IMG/VR virus record: IMGVR_UViG_3300033145_001598
Coordinates: 1-64,000 of that record
Strand: one strand, 5' to 3'
DNA length: 64,000 nt
From: a virus
Shown here: positions 1-8,533 of the stretch, in pieces
Numbering within the stretch: position 1 is the first letter of the stretch
How the letters are laid out: each line of letters starts with the position of its first letter
Notes under the pieces: generated by a model
Told to the model about the DNA's origin: nothing
The model's input: the letters and a program-made list of their open reading frames with translations, nothing else
The model's database searches: none
Translations under genes and position numbers: made by a program

Positions 1-759
1 GTACGTAGGCCTAAGTACTGGAAGAACCTAGGAGTACCTGAGCTTGATGAGAAGTGTGCCTATGGCTATAGCAAGGTTAGGGACTTAGCTAAGGATGGTA
101 GACTTATAATCAAGGACGTCACCCATGGTGGTACTCTAGCCTTTGCTGAGTATTTGATTCAGTACTATCAGGAGAAGTACCCGAGCCGGCGTATTATCTA
201 TATCCTGGATAACTTCCATAAGCTAAACGATTTCATGAACCTTAAGGATGAAAGAGCTCGTTTTAAACAACTCTCTCAAGCTATCAAGAGAATGGCAGAA
301 CAGTTCTCTATTCCTATCTTGAGCACAGTTGAATATACAAAGCTAGCTCCTGGCATCAAGCCAACTAACCATAACATTGCAGAAACTGCACAGATTGAGT
401 ATGATGCTAACTTCATAGCTCATATATATAGTGAAGTGTCTGACATACCAGCAGCCTTTTCTATCTGTCATAGAGATAGCAACTGGAATGGAGACAATCA
501 AATTCTTCCTAGAGTAGAAGTTGTAGTAGGAAAGAATAAGATTACGGAAGTAAAACACTCTATATTCTTAGACTTCTGGCCAGGTAGTTCAGACTATGGC
601 TATGTCAGTCAAGAGGTTGTATCTGCTGAAGCTAAGGAGATGAGAGGGCACCGTGAACATAGCCCAGTAGATGATAGGTTTGGTGACCCTAGTATATTTT
701 TTGATAACAAAAACCCTAAAAATGGTAATGGAGATAGACGCTTTGAGTCCCCTGTATGA
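1..759 (+). CDS. DnaB-like replicative helicase, C-terminal part (5' truncated by window)
   Basis: The frame is open from base 1, so the gene starts left of the window and only its last 252 residues are visible. It reads as the RecA-fold ATPase half of a DnaB-family helicase. The Walker B strand is IIYILDNFHKL, followed by a sensor-like strand ILSTVEYTK, then ETAQIEYDANFIAHIYSE, which matches the position of the DnaB H3/H4 motif, and a closing VVVGKNKI strand. The Walker A motif lies outside the window. Its role would be unwinding the fork ahead of the DnaE polymerase encoded further right. A RecA-like ATPase of another subfamily is the main alternative. Confidence 0.7.
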   Translation, partial: VRRPKYWKNLGVPELDEKCAYGYSKVRDLAKDGRLIIKDVTHGGTLAFAEYLIQYYQEKYPSRRIIYILDNFHKLNDFMNLKDERARFKQLSQAIKRMAEQFSIPILSTVEYTKLAPGIKPTNHNIAETAQIEYDANFIAHIYSEVSDIPAAFSICHRDSNWNGDNQILPRVEVVVGKNKITEVKHSIFLDFWPGSSDYGYVSQEVVSAEAKEMRGHREHSPVDDRFGDPSIFFDNKNPKNGNGDRRFESPV

Positions 760-928
760 TTTTGAATGTATAAATAAAGAATGTGAAACTAAAACTTTTG
801 AAGAGGAGGTAAAACTAAATGATTTGGAAGAAAATAAAATCCTTTGTCCTGAGTGTAATCAAGAAGCTAAAAGACTTATTTCTCCGCTTAAAACGCGCCA
901 TGGGTCTTGGTCAAGATGGAACGTCTGA
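728..928 (+). CDS. Small FmdB-like zinc-ribbon protein
   Basis: A 66-residue protein with YDFECINKECETKTF near the N-terminus and ILCPECNQEAKRL later. This two-knuckle C-x4-C ... C-x2-C layout resembles FmdB-type zinc ribbons. The frame is open back to 671, but the ribbon begins just after ATG 728 (ATG 722 is equally possible). The start lies inside the end of the helicase gene. Function is unknown; such ribbons usually bind nucleic acid or a protein partner. Confidence 0.6.
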   Translation: MEIDALSPLYDFECINKECETKTFEEEVKLNDLEENKILCPECNQEAKRLISPLKTRHGSWSRWNV

Positions 929-935
929 GTAAACT

Positions 936-1337
936 ATGGACGTAAAAGAATGTGACATTAAGGAATGTCGTAACCAATACAAGCCAGGTCTTGGCAATAG
1001 CCCTATTTTTCTTGGCAAACGTTACGACCTATGTTCAGAATGTTATGACAAGATGGTTGAATGGGTCGAAGAATATTTAGATAACGGGGCTGCTGCTGCA
1101 GGGTTCGCCCCACAAGTAACTTATTATCCTCATCATTCAGTTCCTGATCTCCAGCCTGCTTATGCGGGGGACGATGTTATTATAGGAACAATCGCCCACC
1201 CACCAGAAAATAACCTAAGATATGACCGTGTTATTTCTAGTGGTACTCCTTTTATTGGTTGGAATACCAACAGTTCTATAATGCCATCTGGAGTAATCTT
1301 AACTACAACCAACACCAGCGATGGAGAAGATGAATGA
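936..1337 (+). CDS. Unknown protein with N-terminal cysteine knuckles
   Basis: 133 residues, not recognised. The first 40 residues hold CDIKECRNQY and DLCSECYDKM, which could form one zinc site. The rest is rich in Gly, Pro, Thr and Asn, with no membrane segment. It overlaps the next gene by an ATGA junction, so the two are probably translationally coupled. Confidence 0.55.
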   Translation: MDVKECDIKECRNQYKPGLGNSPIFLGKRYDLCSECYDKMVEWVEEYLDNGAAAAGFAPQVTYYPHHSVPDLQPAYAGDDVIIGTIAHPPENNLRYDRVISSGTPFIGWNTNSSIMPSGVILTTTNTSDGEDE

Positions 1338-2290
1338 AAACTTTAGTTAAACTACTACCATATATAGTTACTGCTTTGTTGGTAGGTACTATTGCGCTTC
1401 ACTATTATAATAAGAGCTGTCAGTTAGATGACATCCTTAAGGCTAGGGACAGTGAGCTTCTTCAGGGAGATATGAAATTGGGCCGGGCTAAGACAAGGCT
1501 TGCCGACGCTAGAGCCATGATTGAAAACTTAGATGAGAGAGTACAAGAAGAGATAAAGAAAAGACAGGCTTCTGTTAACCTATATTCTGACTTAGAAGCT
1601 AGGTATGAAGCAGAAGAGACAGGAGTTAAGATTATTACTCGTGTTGTATATCGCAAACGAGGGGACAATATATCTATTAAACCTCCTGATGGTGTAATGT
1701 TTATTAAAACAGAGGATAACAAGTTTAAAGAAGTTACTTCAATGAAGTTCGCTTATGAAGATTTTCGCATTACTATTGATGGAGATGCTGTTCAGCAAAC
1801 TTTATCCTACAAACTTCATCAACGGTTTAGGGGAACGTTTACAGAGACAACCTTACCAACAGGAGCTCGCAATCACTACGCTGCTATCTATGAGATGAAT
1901 AAGAAAGGAGAGGATATAGGAAAGATGCAGCTTGAGAAGTTCAATGTTGTTAGAAGCAACGAACTTAAAGCTAGGATGTTTTGGTGGAATCCTAAGATCG
2001 ATTTACATGTGGGTGTTGGTGTTGACACTGTACCTGGTTTCAGTTGGGTAGCTGATGTTGGTGTTTCTTTCTCAGCATACGGTCTAACTAAGAATGACCT
2101 CTCTTGGCGGTTCTTTAGACTCGGTCTAGGGGTAACCAACCAGAACTTTTCTCTTACTATCGTCCCTGCCCAGTACAACCTGGGCAGCAATCTTCCGCTA
2201 ATAAGCAACCTGTGGGTAACACCCTTCGCAGGTTGGAACGTTACCTCTAACTTGGCGCACTTTGGTCTAGGAGTCGCCGTTGTCTTTTAA
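1334..2290 (+). CDS. Membrane-anchored coiled-coil protein with beta-rich C-terminus
   Basis: 318 residues. One N-terminal transmembrane helix (about residues 7-23) is followed by a predicted coiled coil to about residue 95. The C-terminal third has alternating polar and hydrophobic strands with many Gly and aromatic residues and ends in VAVVF, which resembles an outer-membrane beta structure. The family is not recognised. It sits upstream of the endolysin block, so a role in lysis or the envelope is possible but unproven. The start overlaps the previous stop (ATGA) behind a GGAG site. Confidence 0.6.
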   Translation: MKTLVKLLPYIVTALLVGTIALHYYNKSCQLDDILKARDSELLQGDMKLGRAKTRLADARAMIENLDERVQEEIKKRQASVNLYSDLEARYEAEETGVKIITRVVYRKRGDNISIKPPDGVMFIKTEDNKFKEVTSMKFAYEDFRITIDGDAVQQTLSYKLHQRFRGTFTETTLPTGARNHYAAIYEMNKKGEDIGKMQLEKFNVVRSNELKARMFWWNPKIDLHVGVGVDTVPGFSWVADVGVSFSAYGLTKNDLSWRFFRLGLGVTNQNFSLTIVPAQYNLGSNLPLISNLWVTPFAGWNVTSNLAHFGLGVAVVF

Positions 2291-2660
2291 ACTACCGGAT
2301 CTTCACTACTGTAATACTATATATACTGACAATAAAAAGGCTATTAGTGACATAAACCCGCTATTGCTACAGAAATATAAGAAAAAGAAAATGTTAGTTA
2401 TTTGTGCTAGAGAAGGCCAGCTCATCAGAATCGGCAAGTTATTACAGCAGACAGAGTATAAAGACAAGAAGATCATGGCTTTCGGATGGTGGTCCTGTGA
2501 TGAAGCTGGACTTATTACCACTGTAGGTACAGTAGATAAAACCTTTTTATTTAGCTTTGATGCAGTAGTTATCCTAGACAAAAGAAGAATAGACTCTGTG
2601 TTTGACCATCTAATATCAGCAGTAGAGGCTCTATGTACATCATCAAACCCCAAAACATAG
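2280..2660 (+). CDS. Unknown protein, TTG start
   Basis: 126 residues, not recognised. The only start with a good ribosome site is TTG 2280, preceded by AGGAG at 2268-2272; it lies inside the end of the previous gene. The core MLVICAREGQLIRIGKLL and the strand FDAVVILDK suggest an alpha/beta fold. The C-terminus overlaps the start of the Cas4-like gene by 28 bases. Confidence 0.5.
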   Translation: MSFKLPDLHYCNTIYTDNKKAISDINPLLLQKYKKKKMLVICAREGQLIRIGKLLQQTEYKDKKIMAFGWWSCDEAGLITTVGTVDKTFLFSFDAVVILDKRRIDSVFDHLISAVEALCTSSNPKT

Positions 2661-3340
2661 CAGCATATACAAGGTGTCCCAGAAAGGCTCATCATCTCTG
2701 GAAACAGAAGCCTCCCTCCACTGTTGTTTCTCAAGTAATAAGTAAAATTATCCAGGTCGCATACTCACATCACGCTAAGACGAACGAGGCGCCCCTGTGG
2801 CGGCGTTTTCCTCCCTGGCTGGACCTCCACGTACCTATAGAGTGGAGAGCCCTAGAAGGAGCAGAGAGATACTCTCAGGGCTTAGACCTTTTAGTTAGGC
2901 TATCCTCTTGGTACAACAACTACTATGTGGATTCAGCTGCTCCAGGGCTAGTTAACTTCCCTGTTAGCAAGCCTGTAGGAGAGTATTTTTCTTTCTCTGA
3001 CACTATTCCTATTGTAGAAATAGGTAGTAAAGTCAAGCTATTAGATATTGTTGAAGGAGATTCTAATGTGAGTGGTAGGTCTCTATACAATGATTTTGCT
3101 ATTCAGGCTAGGATCTGGGGTTTCTACATGTTTTCTGATATAATGCCTGATGAATATGTTCAATTGGTTATCCAACCTAAGTCTATTAGACCTGTTTCAA
3201 TTAACATAACAGAGAAGGCCCTTGAAAAAACAGGGAAAATGGTTAATCATATAGTACATAGCATAATGAAAGGTATGTATTATCCTTCATTTTCTGAGCA
3301 GTGTCAAAAATGTCCGTATGCTGCCAGGTGTAGTATCTAA
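2633..3340 (+). CDS. Cas4/RecB-like PD-(D/E)XK family protein with 4Fe-4S cysteines
   Basis: 235 residues. The N-terminal YTRCPRKAHHL supplies one cysteine and the C-terminal EQCQKCPYAARC supplies three. This 1+3 layout is typical of Cas4/AddB iron-sulfur nucleases. The QxxxY-type motif is present as IQARIWGFY. The catalytic D-(D/E)-x-K part is weak: LLDIVEGDS lacks the expected lysine, so catalysis may be lost or altered. In phages such proteins act in recombination or DNA end processing. No CRISPR array or cas1/cas2 is nearby. The start is ATG 2633 behind AGAGG. Confidence 0.65.
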   Translation: MYIIKPQNIAAYTRCPRKAHHLWKQKPPSTVVSQVISKIIQVAYSHHAKTNEAPLWRRFPPWLDLHVPIEWRALEGAERYSQGLDLLVRLSSWYNNYYVDSAAPGLVNFPVSKPVGEYFSFSDTIPIVEIGSKVKLLDIVEGDSNVSGRSLYNDFAIQARIWGFYMFSDIMPDEYVQLVIQPKSIRPVSINITEKALEKTGKMVNHIVHSIMKGMYYPSFSEQCQKCPYAARCSI

Positions 3341-3355
3341 AGGGGGAAATAACAG

Positions 3356-3514
3356 TTGTTAAAAATTAAAGACAAGCATAATCGTACAAAATTTATACTC
3401 AGGGACGAGGACGATGAACCCTTGAGTATTGATGAATTAATTCTTAAGGATGAAAAGGAACAGGAGAAGAAGAATGCCGACAAGAAATCCAAAAGACCAG
3501 CCACTAAGCGTTAG
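3356..3514 (+). CDS. Small charged protein, TTG start
   Basis: A 52-residue frame starting at TTG 3356, nine bases after AGGGGG (3341-3346). It fills an otherwise empty gap and overlaps the start of the next gene by 41 bases. It is rich in Lys, Asp and Glu (KEQEKKNADKKSKR) with no hydrophobic core, so it is probably disordered. No function can be assigned. Confidence 0.5.
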   Translation: MLKIKDKHNRTKFILRDEDDEPLSIDELILKDEKEQEKKNADKKSKRPATKR

Positions 3515-3821
3515 TGGTATTCCACAACGAAGAGACGAGCCCGAAGTAGCTACTTGCAAGAAGTGTGAGAACACATGGTTTGAACAGCTTGTAGTTTTTC
3601 AGTATCCAAAGCATCACAGTGTAGTGCTAGGACAAGAGGTGCCACGTCAATCTCAGATTGGTTTCTATCTAATGAAATGTGCTAAGTGTGGGGAACTTCA
3701 TGAACCTAAGGTTCAGATAGGTCCTCAAGATAGTGCTAGAAAGAAATACGATCAGTTCTGGGACGATATGGAAGCTCCGATACCTGAAAAGGTTCCGGGT
3801 TCTCTTGGTGAAAAAATATAG
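3474..3821 (+). CDS. Zinc-ribbon protein
   Basis: 115 residues from ATG 3474, chosen over the upstream ATG 3450 because AGGAG lies at 3462-3466. ATCKKCENTWFEQL and LMKCAKCGELHEP give a C-x2-C / C-x2-C zinc ribbon with a strand between. The C-terminus is charged. Function is unknown; it could be a nucleic-acid or partner-binding adaptor. Confidence 0.6.
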   Translation: MPTRNPKDQPLSVSGIPQRRDEPEVATCKKCENTWFEQLVVFQYPKHHSVVLGQEVPRQSQIGFYLMKCAKCGELHEPKVQIGPQDSARKKYDQFWDDMEAPIPEKVPGSLGEKI

Positions 3822-4100
3822 ATGAAACTGATAGATAGCAATAGATATTATTTACCAGGAACAAGTGGTAGATGGATTCATATTGCTACTGTTCATCATG
3901 GTCTTAGAGAATACATGTGTTTTGCTGATAGATCTAACAACAAGATGTACATAGAAGAGATTACAGGTGGTTCTCTAGAATTTATAGACGATGATAGTTT
4001 AGCTCAAGGGCTAGCTGATTTTGTAACAGACAGATGTGTACTAGATGTAACTAAGCCTCTTCTATCAGACAACGAGTGGTTACGTAAGAGCAAACAGTGA
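3822..4100 (+). CDS. Unknown small protein
   Basis: 92 residues, not recognised. It begins right after the previous stop and overlaps the next gene's GTG start by four bases (GTGA). Mostly predicted strands and helices without membrane segments or cysteine clusters. Confidence 0.55.
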   Translation: MKLIDSNRYYLPGTSGRWIHIATVHHGLREYMCFADRSNNKMYIEEITGGSLEFIDDDSLAQGLADFVTDRCVLDVTKPLLSDNEWLRKSKQ

Positions 4101-4732
4101 AAGAAAGAAGATTTAGATATAGCTATAGATATAATTCTTCTAAGCTCCATAAGAGAGTAGGCGACACTCTACGTAGTGGTGTTTTCTCAGGTTTCAAGCT
4201 ATTCCAGGAATATCCTGTCAATAAGGTCTTAGATTCTTACCCGTCAGGGCGTCATAAGTTTGACTGGGTTATCCTAGACATTGGTTTAGTTATTGAATGC
4301 CATGGTGAACAACACTACAAACCAGTTAGCTTTGGTGGAAGAGAAGACACTGGAGCAGGACAAAGATTCAAAGAACAAGTAGAGAGAGATAGGATAAAGA
4401 AGGAGGCAGCTGAGGAAGCTGGGTTTACTTACATAGCAATTCCACATTGGGATTACAAAATTATAAATGAAAACTATATCTGGGACCTGTATCAGCAGAA
4501 TAAGAATGTGAAGGTAGTTGAGAAGCCTCAGAAGGCTCCTGACGATCCTTGGAAAGAGAAGCAGAAGATATATGCTAGAGAGTATAGACAGCAGGCTTAT
4601 CAGCGACAGAAGGAATGGATAAAGAAGATGAAGTCCCAGAAGGAGGTCGACGATGAGTCGTCGTCTAGTGGATATTCGAAAAGAAATACCTCGTCACAGC
4701 AAAAGAAAGTGGCGAAAGAGGGACAAAGCTAG
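4097..4732 (+). CDS. VSR/DUF559-like PD-(D/E)XK endonuclease
   Basis: 211 residues from GTG 4097, which overlaps the previous TGA. HKFDWVILDIGLVIECHGEQHY gives the Asp and Glu-x-x of a VSR-like nuclease core; RDRIKKEAAEEAGFTYIAI matches the helix and final strand of that fold. The last 60 residues are a charged, helical tail. Related phage proteins nick or cut DNA in recombination or as free-standing homing enzymes. The specific target cannot be read from sequence. Confidence 0.6.
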   Translation: MKERRFRYSYRYNSSKLHKRVGDTLRSGVFSGFKLFQEYPVNKVLDSYPSGRHKFDWVILDIGLVIECHGEQHYKPVSFGGREDTGAGQRFKEQVERDRIKKEAAEEAGFTYIAIPHWDYKIINENYIWDLYQQNKNVKVVEKPQKAPDDPWKEKQKIYAREYRQQAYQRQKEWIKKMKSQKEVDDESSSSGYSKRNTSSQQKKVAKEGQS

Positions 4733-5315
4733 TAGAATAGTCCTTCATACCACAGCTAGTTCTAACCAGAACCCGTATAAAACGGCACGTTATCATATCA
4801 AACCAGGCAAACAGAATCACATTTCAAAAAGAGGATGTCCAGGAATTTGTTACCATGATTTTATTACACAAGACGGCACAATATATCATTGCAATGATTA
4901 TACAGACGTTACTTGGCACGCTGGTGCATACAATTCTAGATCGGTTGGAGTCACGATGGCATTTAAAGGCCAAGATGGTGGACTACCAGATCCTTTACAA
5001 TGGCGCGCGGCTATAGATCACGTAGTAGTTCTTTGCCTATACTTGAAAGTATTTCCTTACCATGTGATAGGACACAGAGAAGTTCCGTTCATGGTCACTA
5101 TACTAGGCAATGGATCCAAGAGATATAAGAAGACTTGTCCTGGGATGGGTGTTAATATGGATCTGTTTCGTCATACAGTAACCATTTGTTTGCAGAACAG
5201 ACTACAACTAGAAGGCCTATATACTGCAGACATAGATGGTCATTTTGGCAAGAAGTCCAAAAAAGCATTACATGCCTTTAGGATTACAGACAAAAGTGTC
5301 GACTGGAGAGTATAG
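4653..5315 (+). CDS. N-acetylmuramoyl-L-alanine amidase endolysin
   Basis: 220 residues. An Amidase_2 domain covers about residues 27-165: VLHTTAS supplies the first zinc His, WHAGAYNSRSVGV matches the core, and GHREV with KTCPGMG supplies the second His and the Cys ligand, as in T7 lysozyme. A C-terminal LQNRLQLEG...HFGKKSKKALHAF repeat resembles a peptidoglycan-binding domain. It would cut the amide bond between glycan and peptide at lysis. There is no signal peptide, so release would need a holin, which is not identified. The start follows a near-perfect AGAAGGAGGT site inside the upstream gene. Confidence 0.88.
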   Translation: MSRRLVDIRKEIPRHSKRKWRKRDKASRIVLHTTASSNQNPYKTARYHIKPGKQNHISKRGCPGICYHDFITQDGTIYHCNDYTDVTWHAGAYNSRSVGVTMAFKGQDGGLPDPLQWRAAIDHVVVLCLYLKVFPYHVIGHREVPFMVTILGNGSKRYKKTCPGMGVNMDLFRHTVTICLQNRLQLEGLYTADIDGHFGKKSKKALHAFRITDKSVDWRV

Positions 5316-5914
5316 TGTCATTTTCACCTAATCTGAAAAGATGTCCAAAATGTAGAAAAGAAAAAGAAACAGAAGAGTTTCATAAAGACAAACATCGTAA
5401 GGATGGTTTATATGTTTATTGTAAAAGTTGTTGTACTGATCAACAAAGACAACACCGTGCTAAATATGCAAAATCTTTAGCTATCATGGAACAAGCTAGA
5501 AATCAGACTCCAGAGCGCAAAGAATCTCGTAAAAAATATAAAAAGTCAGAAAAATTTAAGAAACAGAATAGAAAATATGAAGCTCAGAGGCGACGGGAAA
5601 ATATTGGATTTAAGATAAGTGCTAATCTGCGAGGGAGACTCTATCATGCAATTAAAGATGGAGCTAAAGGGGGATCTGCAGTAAATGATCTAGGATGTAG
5701 CGTAGATGAGCTGAAGAAATATTTAGAAGCCAAGTTTAAGCCTGGGATGAGTTGGGATAATTGGGCTAGAAAAGGATGGCATATTGATCATATTGTCCCA
5801 TTAAATTATTTTGACTTATCTGATCCCAAACAAGTTGTTAGGGCCTGTCATTATACCAATCTTCAACCATTATGGTATTACGAAAATGGGTCTAAAGGAG
5901 CTAAGTGTGTATAG
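5315..5914 (+). CDS. HNH endonuclease with N-terminal zinc ribbon
   Basis: 199 residues from GTG 5315 (TAGTG overlap). RCPKCRKEK and YCKSCCTDQQ form a zinc ribbon; a Lys/Arg-rich helix follows. The catalytic region is GWHIDHIVPLNYF ... HYTNLQPLWYYEN, a common phage HNH pattern in which H-I-D-H and the later Asn form the metal site. It is probably a free-standing homing nuclease placed between the lysin and a second nuclease. Confidence 0.75.
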   Translation: MSFSPNLKRCPKCRKEKETEEFHKDKHRKDGLYVYCKSCCTDQQRQHRAKYAKSLAIMEQARNQTPERKESRKKYKKSEKFKKQNRKYEAQRRRENIGFKISANLRGRLYHAIKDGAKGGSAVNDLGCSVDELKKYLEAKFKPGMSWDNWARKGWHIDHIVPLNYFDLSDPKQVVRACHYTNLQPLWYYENGSKGAKCV

Positions 5915-6512
5915 AAAGACCATTTGGTCGCCTGTCGAAGTAGAATATCTTAAGAAGCATCGTCATGACGCAGTCAATCAGTTAACTATAGCTTTAGCTA
6001 AGAGTCAGCATGCTGTCCGTAAGAGAATAAAGCAGGGCTTTGATGGCAAGGTTTTATCTACCAAGAAGCCTAACCAGAGATATAGCAAGATAGGAAAAAG
6101 GAAAGACTGTAACAATATGTTCTTTAGATCTGGCTGGGAAGCTAATGTTTACAGGCTTTTACGTACAGACAAGGATATCAAGCTTATAGAGTACGAGCCG
6201 ACCACCTTCTCCTTCACTTCTTTTGGGATATTAAAAGGCACAGTTAGCTATACACCAGACTTTAAAATTACTTACCAGGACGGTAGCTATGAGTGGATAG
6301 AGGTCAAGGGTGGGTGGATGAAAGCTGCTGACAAGACTAAGTTACGGCGTTTTAAGAAGTTTTTTCCAGATGAGTATGATAAGCTAGTAGCTGTGACACC
6401 TGGTCCTACCTCAAAAACAACCAAATTCTTTGAGGACTTCGATGTCCCGATAAAATGGCACTACCCCGAACTGAACAAGACCTATCGAAAGACTATTCCC
6501 AACTGGGAGTAG
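5907..6512 (+). CDS. PD-(D/E)XK nuclease (DUF1064/TnsA-like)
   Basis: 201 residues from GTG 5907, preceded by AAAGGAG at 5894-5900; the frame is open further upstream, but that stretch only shadows the HNH gene. FRSGWEANVYRLL, IEYEPTTFSF, YTPDFKITYQDG and EWIEVKGGW give the E, PD and ExK signature of a PD-(D/E)XK nuclease similar to DUF1064 phage proteins. The N-terminal third looks like a small helical DNA-binding region. Holliday junction or recombination nuclease roles are plausible. Confidence 0.65.
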   Translation: MYRKTIWSPVEVEYLKKHRHDAVNQLTIALAKSQHAVRKRIKQGFDGKVLSTKKPNQRYSKIGKRKDCNNMFFRSGWEANVYRLLRTDKDIKLIEYEPTTFSFTSFGILKGTVSYTPDFKITYQDGSYEWIEVKGGWMKAADKTKLRRFKKFFPDEYDKLVAVTPGPTSKTTKFFEDFDVPIKWHYPELNKTYRKTIPNWE

Positions 6513-6514
6513 AG

Positions 6515-7105
6515 GTGTGCGTTCTCATAGATTACTTCCTGCCCTTATGTAAGGGCATCACCCCAAATTATAACCATTGGTTCTTCCGCTTATTCATCCC
6601 TGAACGTGCTAGTGGTGAGGTTGCCTACGGTACTCCTACTGATACTAGAGGGGTCCAGGAAGTTCTACAACGTGCTTGGTGGGTTGAAGAAGAAGACATC
6701 ATTCAACAAGTAATGATGGCCATATATGACGGCGGGCTTAATCCTAAAAACTATATCAAAAGTCCTGTAGCTAGATATCTTAGGGATTGGTTGCTGAAGG
6801 AAGGTAGGGTTTTAAGTAGGACATATGCTGAGAAGAACTGTTGGTTTGATGCTAAATACTCTTACCAAGAGCATAAAGAGCCCAATGTTTCTATGGTATT
6901 TAATAATAATTTTCTAGCTGAATGTAGCTTGACACTATTTGAGAAGTATCTATTATACTTAATGAACGTTCTCCACATGTCTAAAGCAGAATCAAGTAGA
7001 CAGTTGGGAGAATATAAGATGCAAATAAGTCGTTTTTTTATTAAACTATCTGAAAAACTACAAGGAGTAACTGATGCCAGCAAGGAACCAACAAGACTTT
7101 GTTAA
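6515..7105 (+). CDS. Possible sigma-like or HTH regulatory protein
   Basis: The frame is open from ATG 6455, but GTG 6515, just after the previous stop and behind GGGAG, is the better start (196 residues). The C-terminal segment TLFEKYLLYLMNVLHMSKAE followed by SSRQLGEYKMQISRFFIKL resembles sigma-70 region 4, with a helix-turn-helix. The middle QRAWWVEEEDIIQQVMMAIY could correspond to region 2. Phages often use such proteins for late transcription. The match is weak and the call tentative. Confidence 0.35.
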   Translation: MCVLIDYFLPLCKGITPNYNHWFFRLFIPERASGEVAYGTPTDTRGVQEVLQRAWWVEEEDIIQQVMMAIYDGGLNPKNYIKSPVARYLRDWLLKEGRVLSRTYAEKNCWFDAKYSYQEHKEPNVSMVFNNNFLAECSLTLFEKYLLYLMNVLHMSKAESSRQLGEYKMQISRFFIKLSEKLQGVTDASKEPTRLC

Positions 7106-7307
7106 CAATTACAAAGCTGACCAAGGGGATACCCCCAGAAGTATTACCGATAGGCTACAATGGCCAGGGATTGACCATCTTCATATGAAAAGCAGAGAAG
7201 AAATAGCCGAGACCCTAGTTAATGTACTAAAGTCTCGAGCTAATATTACTAATGTAAATTGGGAATTAGGGAAGAGTTATATAGAGATTACTTACCATTC
7301 TGGTTAG
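7074..7307 (+). CDS. Unknown small protein, last plus-strand gene
   Basis: 77 residues, not recognised. It overlaps the previous gene by 32 bases behind AAGGAG, and its stop shares bases with the stop of the convergent gene on the other strand (7304-7307). No motifs are seen. Confidence 0.5.
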   Translation: MPARNQQDFVNNYKADQGDTPRSITDRLQWPGIDHLHMKSREEIAETLVNVLKSRANITNVNWELGKSYIEITYHSG

Positions 7308-7933
7308 TCTTCTTCAGTAGCTGAAGTCATCATCCGAGGCTCTTCTTTCTCTTTTTCCTCACCTGGAGCTGTAGGTTTCATTATTTTCTCTACCTCTGGG
7401 GCAATCTTATCCTTATAGGCTGCTAGCAGTTCGTCATTAGTGACTATCTCTTTTTCATCTAAGACTACCAGTAGTGAAGACAACCTAGCTGAGGTCATAA
7501 GAACATTCTGTTCTCCACCACCTACAGCTTGCATTACTTTTACTAAGTCATACATGATTGATGTGATGAGAGAGTTTAGACAATCAACTGCAGTGGCTAG
7601 TCCTTCTAGTGCCTTACGAGTCTGGGCACCATTCAATTTTCCACCCTTAGAAGCCCTCTCTAGGACCTGTGAAACCTTCTTTAGAGCTTCCCGCCTGGCA
7701 CCACTCGTAACATCAAATGCTTCTACAGGGTCCTGTGGAGGTGCATCTTCTAATTCATCTATTACTTCTTCTACTTCATCTGGTTGATTAGATTGACGCT
7801 CTTCAAAGTTAGCAATGAGCTCATCAGTATTGTCTATTTTCTCTGATTCTGATGCATCTGTCACATTGACAATTTCCTTCGTTATTCGGGTTGTACTGTT
7901 AGTTTCCTGTTTCGGGTCTGTTGTTGTGGACAT
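7304..7933 (-). CDS. Unknown acidic protein
   Basis: 209 residues. The first 70 are Asp/Glu/Thr/Ser rich and probably disordered; residues 75-180 form a helical domain with ALKKVSQVLERASKGGKL and LNSLITSIMYDLVKVMQAV. The tail is acidic again. The family is not recognised. It is the last gene of the long minus-strand block and ends tail to tail with the plus-strand block. Confidence 0.6.
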   Translation of the reverse strand: MSTTTDPKQETNSTTRITKEIVNVTDASESEKIDNTDELIANFEERQSNQPDEVEEVIDELEDAPPQDPVEAFDVTSGARREALKKVSQVLERASKGGKLNGAQTRKALEGLATAVDCLNSLITSIMYDLVKVMQAVGGGEQNVLMTSARLSSLLVVLDEKEIVTNDELLAAYKDKIAPEVEKIMKPTAPGEEKEKEEPRMMTSATEED

Positions 7934-8267
7934 ATTGTTGGTTCTCCTGTATGTATTTTTGGATTTCTTCCTGGATTATTCGATTTAATATTTGTCTTTC
8001 GGGTGTACCTTCTATATTTGCAGTAGCAAGTGTTTCTAACGCTGCGTCTTTTAAGATACGATATTTATATATTTCAAAAAAGTTATCTAGAGTATCTATG
8101 TAGAGAAAGCTATTGTCTACTTTAAACTTTCTTTTTATTTCACTTTCTTCTATGTCTCCAGATACTATTCCTAATAGGCGGGGGGAATTGTTATCTATAT
8201 ATACTGCTACTAAATCTTCTGGACCTGTTGGCTTCCAGTCTAGTCTAAACTCTCTCTGTCTAGCCAT
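7899..8267 (-). CDS. Unknown protein
   Basis: 122 residues, not recognised. The N-terminus has two or three strands (LVAVYIDNNSPRLLGIV), the C-terminus a long charged helix ending in QENQQYVHNN. It overlaps the downstream gene by 35 bases. Confidence 0.5.
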   Translation of the reverse strand: MARQREFRLDWKPTGPEDLVAVYIDNNSPRLLGIVSGDIEESEIKRKFKVDNSFLYIDTLDNFFEIYKYRILKDAALETLATANIEGTPERQILNRIIQEEIQKYIQENQQYVHNNRPETGN

Positions 8268-8278
8268 TCTTGCCCTTT

Positions 8279-8533
8279 CTAACGAAGTTCTGCTGGTTCA
8301 ATGTCTGTGATATCAAACTCATGGATAGGCTCGTTTTCTCCATAGTCTAGTTCGTCCATAGCTCTACAGATACCTTCTTGTAGTATCTCTGTTGTTGTTG
8401 AGTAGGCATCATTAGCCGATTCTGCTTCGACTATAAGTCGGACTGTTACCTCAAATCTGTCTCTTCCAGGTTGTGATAGAAACCTTTCTCTATCCTCGGG
8501 GTTGGTTCTAGTGAAATCGTTTCTATCCATCAA
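8279..8533 (-). CDS. Unknown small protein
   Basis: 84 residues. DRFEVTVRLIVEAESANDAYSTTTEILQEG has a strand-helix form seen in many small phage proteins. The C-terminus reads IHEFDITDIEPAELR. It lies directly downstream of two paralogue-like small genes. Function is unknown. Confidence 0.5.
   Translation of the reverse strand: MMDRNDFTRTNPEDRERFLSQPGRDRFEVTVRLIVEAESANDAYSTTTEILQEGICRAMDELDYGENEPIHEFDITDIEPAELR

Noticed and set aside
2633-3340. CRISPR-Cas locus
   Set aside because: Only a Cas4-like protein is present; no repeats with spacers or other cas genes were found on either strand.
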